Below, in pieces: positions 22,985-26,476 of a DNA stretch of 26,476 nucleotides. Positions within the stretch are counted from its first letter, which is position 1, and every line of letters starts with the position of its first letter. Location of the stretch: positions 1-26,476 of the forward strand of contig JAVEXI010000025.1 in assembly GCA_034004165.1 (NCBI GenBank), given 5' to 3'. The DNA is from Gudongella sp034004165. Lineage in GTDB: Bacteria; Bacillota; Clostridia; Tissierellales; Tissierellaceae. A program made the position numbers and the translations under genes. The notes below the pieces were generated by a model. The model had not been told where the DNA came from and did not search any database. It worked only from the letters and a program-made list of their open reading frames with translations.

Positions 22985-23062
22985 TATTTTAAATTTTTGT
23001 AACAAATATAATTTCTGTTTTTAAAATATCACACACAGAATATAAACAGTTGCAATCACTGA

Positions 23063-23085
23063 GTCTCAGCTAAAATGACTGAGAC
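23063..23085 (+). terminator. Hairpin after the lipid kinase gene, possible weak terminator
   Basis: GTCTCAG (23063-23069) pairs with CTGAGAC (23079-23085) around a 9-nt loop, about 80 nt after the stop codon. Only a short CTTTGT follows, so termination would be weak. A third arm, CTGAG at 23059-23063, can pair instead with CTCAG, so this may be an alternative structure or a protein site. Confidence 0.45.
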
Positions 23086-23128
23086 CTTTGTCATATCAGT
23101 GCATTAAAATTGTAATGGACTCAAAAAG

Positions 23129-23157
23129 TTGTAATATCTGTGCAGTATTGATATAAT
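23129..23157 (+). promoter_or_regulatory. Promoter of the M23/LysM hydrolase gene
   Basis: TTGTAA (23129-23134), 17 nt, TATAAT (23152-23157): perfect -10 and spacing, -35 with two mismatches. The start point should be near 23164, giving a leader of about 70 nt. The TGTAAT half-sites at 23111 and 23130 resemble WalR half-boxes but are 19 nt apart, not 11. Confidence 0.8.
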
Positions 23158-23169
23158 ATCCTCGTGATT

Positions 23170-23186
23170 ATTACAAAATGGTTACA
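23170..23186 (-). promoter_or_regulatory. WalR-type box downstream of the hydrolase promoter
   Basis: The minus strand reads TGTAAC, 5 nt (CATTT), TGTAAT, a full match to the WalR (YycF) consensus TGTWAH-N5-TGTWAH. It lies at about +6 to +22 relative to the predicted start. In B. subtilis, boxes placed at or after the promoter are found in WalR-repressed genes and boxes upstream of the -35 in activated ones, so repression is the simpler prediction. Confidence 0.65.
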
Positions 23187-23235
23187 AAATCTTTTACCTG
23201 GTATTCAATAAGGTAAGTTTGGAGGAGATTACTGA

Positions 23236-24891
23236 ATGATGAAAGATTCTTCACCACTTAACTTTGAGAGGATCATAAAACTTCTTTCTTTCAAAAATAG
23301 AACTGTAATGATTGTAATAGCCTTAGGGATTATTGTATCCATGATTGGAGCAGGCTATGCAAGTAATTCAGCCAACGAGGCGAAGACTAGGGCTTTTGAA
23401 GTATACCTGGGCGGTGAGTCCATAGGTGTTGTAAGAGCCGAAGACGAAGCAATAAGTATCTATAATGAGATTAGACAAAACCTCATAAATACATATGACA
23501 TGGGAGTAGTATTAGATAAGGAACTTGAATTTGAGCCTTCACATGCCAATGATGAGGAAATTACTTCAGTTGCAGAATTAAGAATTAATATAAAATCTAA
23601 AGTTAGTTTTCAGGTGACTGGCTACACTCTGGATATAGACGGCGACAGACTAGGTGTATTTAAGTCCAGAGAAGAAGTCAACTATATACTTGATAGTATA
23701 AAGCAACCTTTCCTCCCAAAACTCAAGTATGAAGAGCCTCAAGAGGAAATAGCAGAGCCTGAAGAAGAAGTTGTAATAGCAAAGACTCATACAATTAAGT
23801 CTGGTGAAAACTTCTGGACTATTGCAAAAGACTTTAATACTTCGCCATATACTCTTATGGAGCTTAATCCACAGTTAAACCCTGACAAGCTTAAGCCAGG
23901 GGATGTAGTTAAACTGGGTGATGGTGAAATGCCTGAGAAAAAGGCAGAGGCAGCAGCACCTGGTATAGACGATTCAAGAGATGTCAAAATAAGAGGTGTA
24001 GAATTTGCTGAGGATGTTGTGGTGAAGGCAATTCCAACCAACTATGGAAGTCTTAGCGATGCAGAAAAAGCAATCGAAGCAATTAGAGCTGGCAAGGAAG
24101 CTATGCGTATTCACAAGGTCGAGGTAGGGGAAAGTTTCTGGATTATTGCAAGGATGTACGAAACTACAGTTGAAGAACTTGAACTGGCTAATCCCGAATT
24201 AAACCCTGCAAAGCTACAGCCAGGAAATGAAGTAAAATTGTTTGTTCCGGTTCCACTTCTAACAGTTGTAACACACGAAGAGGTTCAGTATATAGCAGAT
24301 GTAGATTTTGATACAGAAGTAAAAGAAGATGACTCAATGTACAAGAATCAAAAGAAAATTCTCGTAAAGGGAGTCAAGGGTAAGTCAGACATACTGGCTG
24401 AAGAAATCAGACATAATGGTATGCTGGTAGACGAAATAATAATAAATGAAATAGTCCTTGAAGAGCCAATGACAGAAATAGTGGCTCAGGGAACAAAAGC
24501 ATTGCCAAAGACAGCAGCTGTGGGAAGCTTCGGGATGCCGACTAAGGGCAGAATATCTTCTCCTTATGGAATGAGAAACGGAAGCATGCACAGGGGAATA
24601 GACCTGGCCAACGGACTGGGTACATCAGTTTATGCAGCAGATGGTGGGAAAGTAACTTTTGCTGGGTATAAAGGCAGTTACGGATACCTAGTTGAGATAA
24701 ATCATGAAAACGGTTATGTGACTAGATACGCGCACAATAGCAAAATACTTGTTAAAGCAGGAGATCGCGTATATAAAGGTCAATTGATTTCATACATGGG
24801 AAGTACCGGACGATCCACAGGATCCCACTTACACTTCGAAGTATTGAAAAACGGTGCGAACCAAAATCCATATGGATATATATTCAAGTAG
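23236..24891 (+). CDS. Membrane-anchored M23 metallopeptidase with two LysM and a G5 domain
   Basis: 551-aa cell-wall hydrolase or envelope-remodelling protein. A membrane segment at about 24-41 (VMIVIALGIIVSMIGAGYA) acts as signal anchor, so the rest is extracellular. LysM 1 lies at about 185-228 and LysM 2 at about 293-337; both bind peptidoglycan. A G5-like domain (about 338-418, PLLTVVTHEEV onward) follows, then the M23 endopeptidase domain (about 446-545). Zinc ligands are His452 and Asp456 (HRGID) and His533 in HLHFE, with His500 (YAH) and His531 as further active-site residues; all are present, so it should be active against peptide cross-bridges. ATG at 23236 after GGAGGAG; a second ATG follows at once. 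It is transcribed alone, between its own promoter and a strong terminator, next to walRK. Confidence 0.92.
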   Translation: MMKDSSPLNFERIIKLLSFKNRTVMIVIALGIIVSMIGAGYASNSANEAKTRAFEVYLGGESIGVVRAEDEAISIYNEIRQNLINTYDMGVVLDKELEFEPSHANDEEITSVAELRINIKSKVSFQVTGYTLDIDGDRLGVFKSREEVNYILDSIKQPFLPKLKYEEPQEEIAEPEEEVVIAKTHTIKSGENFWTIAKDFNTSPYTLMELNPQLNPDKLKPGDVVKLGDGEMPEKKAEAAAPGIDDSRDVKIRGVEFAEDVVVKAIPTNYGSLSDAEKAIEAIRAGKEAMRIHKVEVGESFWIIARMYETTVEELELANPELNPAKLQPGNEVKLFVPVPLLTVVTHEEVQYIADVDFDTEVKEDDSMYKNQKKILVKGVKGKSDILAEEIRHNGMLVDEIIINEIVLEEPMTEIVAQGTKALPKTAAVGSFGMPTKGRISSPYGMRNGSMHRGIDLANGLGTSVYAADGGKVTFAGYKGSYGYLVEINHENGYVTRYAHNSKILVKAGDRVYKGQLISYMGSTGRSTGSHLHFEVLKNGANQNPYGYIFK

Positions 24892-24898
24892 CAAACAA

Positions 24899-24924
24899 AA
24901 ACTCTGGTTAACCAGAGTTTTTTT
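24899..24924 (+). terminator. Intrinsic terminator after the M23/LysM gene
   Basis: ACTCTGG (24901-24907), TTAA loop, CCAGAGT (24912-24918), then a T-run to 24924. As are present before the stem as well. It isolates the hydrolase gene from walRK. Confidence 0.92.
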
Positions 24925-24965
24925 ATGCCCAAATTACTTCCGAAACTTACCTTAGAATTGTTTAA

Positions 24966-24994
24966 TTGACTTATGCGTGTTATTAAGAGATAAT
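24966..24994 (+). promoter_or_regulatory. walRK promoter
   Basis: TTGACT (24966-24971), 17 nt, GATAAT (24989-24994), one mismatch in each hexamer. It lies about 40 nt after the terminator and 36 nt before the walR ATG. No WalR box is seen here, so direct autoregulation is not evident. Confidence 0.78.
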
Positions 24995-25030
24995 TTACTT
25001 ACCTAAAACGATTATAGTGGAGTGAATGCC

Positions 25031-25723
25031 ATGAAAAACCGGATTCTTATTGTAGACGATGAAAAAGCAATTGGCGATATCATAAAATTCAATCTTGAAA
25101 AAGAAGGATTTGAAGTGGACCTGGCTTTCGACGGAGTCGAAGGAATTGCAAGGATAAAAGAGCAGGAACCGCATCTTTTAGTTCTTGACATAATGATGCC
25201 TAGAAAAGATGGCTTTCAAGTATTAAAAGAAATAAGGCCTGCATACAAGTTTCCTGTTATAGTACTGACTGCTAAAGAAGAAGAGGTTGATAAAGTTCTT
25301 GGGCTCGAGTTAGGCGCTGATGATTACATGGTTAAGCCATTTAGCATGAGAGAACTTATAGCAAGGATCAAAGCAAACCTCAGGAGAATGGATTATGATT
25401 ATCCGCACTCTTTCGGAGAGGCAGAAATCAAATCACAGGATTTAGAAATAGACTTTGGCAAATATGAGGTAAAGAAAAGCGGAGAAGTCATAGAACTTAC
25501 ATTAAGAGAATTTGAACTGCTCAAATTTCTAGCTATAAGCGCAGAACAGGTATTTACAAGAGAGCAGCTTCTAGAAAAAGTATGGGGTTACGAATACTAT
25601 GGAGATATCAGGACAGTAGATGTCACTGTAAGGCGTCTCCGTGAAAAAATTGAAGACGATTCAGGCGAATTTAAATATATCCTCACAAAACGGGGAGTTG
25701 GATACTATTTCAGGAGGGGCTAG
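25031..25723 (+). CDS. walR: Response regulator WalR (YycF), OmpR/PhoB family
   Basis: 230-aa response regulator. The receiver domain has the acidic pair Asp9-Asp10, phospho-acceptor Asp53 (LVLDIMMPRKDG), Thr80 and Lys102. The C-terminal winged helix of OmpR type shows LTLREFELLKFLA, REQLLEKVWGYEYYGDIRTVDV and RGVGYYF. WalR is the regulator of peptidoglycan hydrolases in low-GC Gram-positives. Name and role are supported by close similarity to WalR, the following walK gene and the neighbouring hydrolase; PhoP is the nearest alternative. The start at 25031 has GGAGTG 6 nt upstream; an in-frame GTG at 25022 lies within that site. Confidence 0.9.
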   Translation: MKNRILIVDDEKAIGDIIKFNLEKEGFEVDLAFDGVEGIARIKEQEPHLLVLDIMMPRKDGFQVLKEIRPAYKFPVIVLTAKEEEVDKVLGLELGADDYMVKPFSMRELIARIKANLRRMDYDYPHSFGEAEIKSQDLEIDFGKYEVKKSGEVIELTLREFELLKFLAISAEQVFTREQLLEKVWGYEYYGDIRTVDVTVRRLREKIEDDSGEFKYILTKRGVGYYFRRG

Positions 25724-25724
25724 G

Positions 25725-26476
25725 ATGTTTTCAAGCATTAGATGGAAATTTATCGTGGTCTATTTCCTGCTGGTATTTACTGCAATGGTTATAATTGGCG
25801 TATTTATAGTAAACAGCCTCGAGAATCAGCAGATGGAAAACGTATCAAATTCTATGGAACAGCAGCTTGAGACCATCGTATCGACCTCCAGCGATATTTC
25901 TGGGGAAGACTGGCTGGAAAGGCAGGAGGGTATTCAGAATACCATAGAGGAATGGAGGCTTGGAGCCGGAGAAACGATTTACGTGCTCTATGACGAAGAG
26001 GTTCCCTCTATACTTGCGTCATCATCCAAGCAGTCGACAGGGCTTTTAGGACAAAATGCTCTTGCATATAAATATATGGACACAGAACTCATTCTTGAAG
26101 GTTTTGAAGGAACAAAGGGAGAAAAGATAATTAAAGACGAGACCACAGGTGTCGAATATATGCATAAGACATATCCTGTTCTCTCCAGCATGGGTCGGAT
26201 AACAGGTGTACTATATATGTCTTCAGACCTTTCGAATGTGACAAGGACAGTAAATGACTCAAAAATAATACTTACAAATGCTACTCTCATAGCTCTATTA
26301 ATAACAATTATTTTGGGATTTCTAATTGCCAGCAGTATAACAGAGCCCATAAGAGATGTTACAAAGAAAGCCGAAGAGATGTCTATGGGAGATTTCGACC
26401 AGTTTGTAGAAGTAAAAAGTGACGATGAACTAGGTCAGCTTGCAGGTATGTTTAACCAGCTGACTATGAAACTCAA
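25725..26476 (+). CDS. walK: Sensor histidine kinase WalK (YycG), 5' part only
   Basis: Open at the right edge; 250 residues are visible. The ATG at 25725 follows the walR TAG by one base and has AGGAGGGG upstream. Visible parts: transmembrane helix 1 (about 9-29), an extracellular sensor region (about 30-182), transmembrane helix 2 (about 183-204) and a HAMP domain from about 206 (TEPIRDVTKKAEEMSMGDF...DDELGQLAGMFNQL). The kinase core, PAS domain and any walHI genes are outside the window. The sensor region of about 150 residues, long enough for a PAS-like fold, agrees with WalK. It should phosphorylate WalR in response to cell-wall status. Confidence 0.9.
   Translation, partial: MFSSIRWKFIVVYFLLVFTAMVIIGVFIVNSLENQQMENVSNSMEQQLETIVSTSSDISGEDWLERQEGIQNTIEEWRLGAGETIYVLYDEEVPSILASSSKQSTGLLGQNALAYKYMDTELILEGFEGTKGEKIIKDETTGVEYMHKTYPVLSSMGRITGVLYMSSDLSNVTRTVNDSKIILTNATLIALLITIILGFLIASSITEPIRDVTKKAEEMSMGDFDQFVEVKSDDELGQLAGMFNQLTMKL

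Noticed and set aside
1..26476. Mobile elements, CRISPR arrays, prophage or defence genes
   Set aside because: No transposase, integrase, regular spaced repeats or restriction genes were seen. The gene order is the conserved core order around oriC.

Overview
This window is the replication-origin region of a low-GC Firmicute chromosome, most likely in class Clostridia. The evidence is the gene order (rpmH / oriC / dnaA-dnaN-yaaA-recF-gyrB-gyrA-rrn on one side; rnpA-yidD-yidC-jag-mnmE-mnmG-rsmG-parA-parB on the other), Bacillus-type DnaA boxes and parS sites, strong AGGAGG-like ribosome binding sites, a short clostridial YidC, and an rsbV-rsbW-sigB module between gyrA and an rRNA operon, an arrangement I recall from Clostridioides difficile. 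I cannot fix the genus.

Layout. Positions 1-10230 are entirely minus strand: the 5' tip of a 16S rRNA with its promoter, then (in transcription order, right to left) dnaA, dnaN, yaaA, recF, gyrB, gyrA, rsbV, rsbW and a SigB-type sigma gene. Positions 10231-10741 hold oriC and the divergent dnaA and rpmH promoters. Everything from 10742 to the right edge is plus strand: rpmH, rnpA, yidD, yidC, jag; then mnmE, mnmG, rsmG; then parA, parB; then a PhzF-family gene, a cyclodeaminase-family gene, a class-V aminotransferase/cysteine desulfurase, a DUF4446 gene and a lipid kinase; then a LysM/G5/M23 cell-wall hydrolase; then walR and the 5' part of walK. Every gene is therefore co-directional with the fork leaving oriC.

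The origin is bipartite, as in Bacillus subtilis: a dense DnaA-box cluster between rpmH and dnaA, and a second element between dnaA and dnaN. The second element has a consensus DnaA box followed by a clear DnaA-trio array (six TAG/TAA triplets) and an AT-rich stretch. Two parS sites flank parAB; one forms the left arm of what looks like the rsmG terminator.

I found no obviously new multi-gene system; this is mostly core genome. The points most worth a second look are: an RsbW homologue that has lost the recognisable ATP-binding residues of all three nucleotide-binding boxes while RsbV keeps its phospho-serine; a 12-bp inverted repeat of DnaA boxes around a consensus box in oriC; a WalR-type box just downstream of the promoter of the cell-wall hydrolase next to walRK; parS embedded in a terminator; mutually exclusive hairpins between rpmH and rnpA; and an unassigned metabolic/lipid cluster (phzF-fchA-csd-DUF4446-dagK) following parB.
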